DNA of 64,000 nt. It comes from Erinaceus europaeus (taxonomy: Eukaryota > Chordata > Mammalia > Eulipotyphla > Erinaceidae). The notes beneath the pieces were generated by a model. The model made no database searches, had not been told where the DNA came from, and was given only the letters and a program-made list of their open reading frames with translations. The stretch spans positions 71,058,697 to 71,122,696 of the forward strand of contig NC_080162.1 of NCBI RefSeq assembly GCF_950295315.1, read 5' to 3'. Shown here piece after piece: positions 63,831 through 64,000 of the stretch. Position 1 is the first letter of the stretch; every line of letters begins with the position of its first letter. A program made the translations under genes and the position numbers.

Positions 63831-64000
63831 ACAATATAAGCCTCAAGGTGATCATGATCTAATCCACTTCTCTTTTAAGTGACATGGAGGGTGTTCTATC
63901 TGTATCTCAAGATACTATACTCTGAAGCCCAAAGCCCAACAGCTTGTTAGAAGAGACATTAAGGTGCTGGCAGGGTCCCATAACCTGACCAAGACAAACT

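Noticed and set aside
1..64000. CRISPR array or other prokaryotic defence or mobile system
   Set aside because: Repeats are dispersed SINE/L1 copies or microsatellites, without regular spacers; coding content is a vertebrate multi-exon gene.
62060..64000. A further upstream ATRN exon (kelch/EGF junction) at the right edge
   Set aside because: I looked on the minus strand for the preceding propeller sequence and splice sites; only SINEs, a minisatellite and plain intron are present.

Overview
The window is mammalian nuclear DNA, most likely from a hedgehog (Erinaceidae, e.g. Erinaceus). Two things support this: multi-exon vertebrate coding sequence with standard GT/AG introns, and a dense load of the tRNA-derived SINEs typical of Erinaceus genomic sequence. 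The SINE-based species call is recognition from memory, not a database search.

The only protein-coding gene I can support is attractin (ATRN, the mahogany locus product), on the minus strand. Nineteen consecutive coding exons are visible from 62015 down to 10086. They total 2,751 coding bases, every junction is AG/GT, and all reading phases agree, so they join into one uninterrupted frame. If numbered as in human ATRN (24 exons shared by the secreted and membrane forms, then the transmembrane and cytoplasmic exons), they are exons 7 to 25. They encode the kelch beta-propeller (7-12), PSI/plexin-type cysteine modules (12-14), a C-type lectin-like domain (15-16), two more PSI-like modules (17-18), laminin-type EGF repeats (19-21), the membrane-proximal ectodomain (22-24) and the start of the transmembrane helix (25). 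The exons before 7 lie past the right edge, and the rest of the helix and the cytoplasmic tail past the left edge. Several exons (11, 14, 19, 21, 23, 25) are short and were found by eye from splice sites and protein similarity.

The rest is intron filled with transposable elements. Left end (1-8.8 kb): a near full-length but dead LINE-1 on the plus strand, then L1 3' fragments. Throughout: about 75 SINE insertions. Four shapes recur. Type A is ~280-345 bp with a head like GGGCGGTAGCGCAGCGGGTT and two tail versions. Type B is ~200-230 bp with a CACCTGGTTAAG head and a CAATAAATAA tail. Type C is ~120 bp with a GATAGCATAATGGTTATGC head. Type D covers other older tRNA-like copies. An L1-3'UTR-like module ending near TTTCCATTTTATAAATAAA occurs about ten times. 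There are also older L1M-type fragments, a Tigger-like DNA transposon remnant (51.4-52.0 kb), a TSD-flanked solo retroviral LTR 24 bp from exon 15, and an L1 5'UTR-only insertion 84 bp from exon 11.

I see no bacterial-type system, CRISPR array, functional tRNA gene or second host gene. The most notable structures are: a 63-nt inverted templated insertion inside a SINE (18.5-18.8 kb); the L1 5'-end-only insertion with target-site duplication but no poly(A); the exon-hugging solo LTR; a hairpin-bounded 3' module in the type A SINEs; and a GT-linked minisatellite at the right edge.
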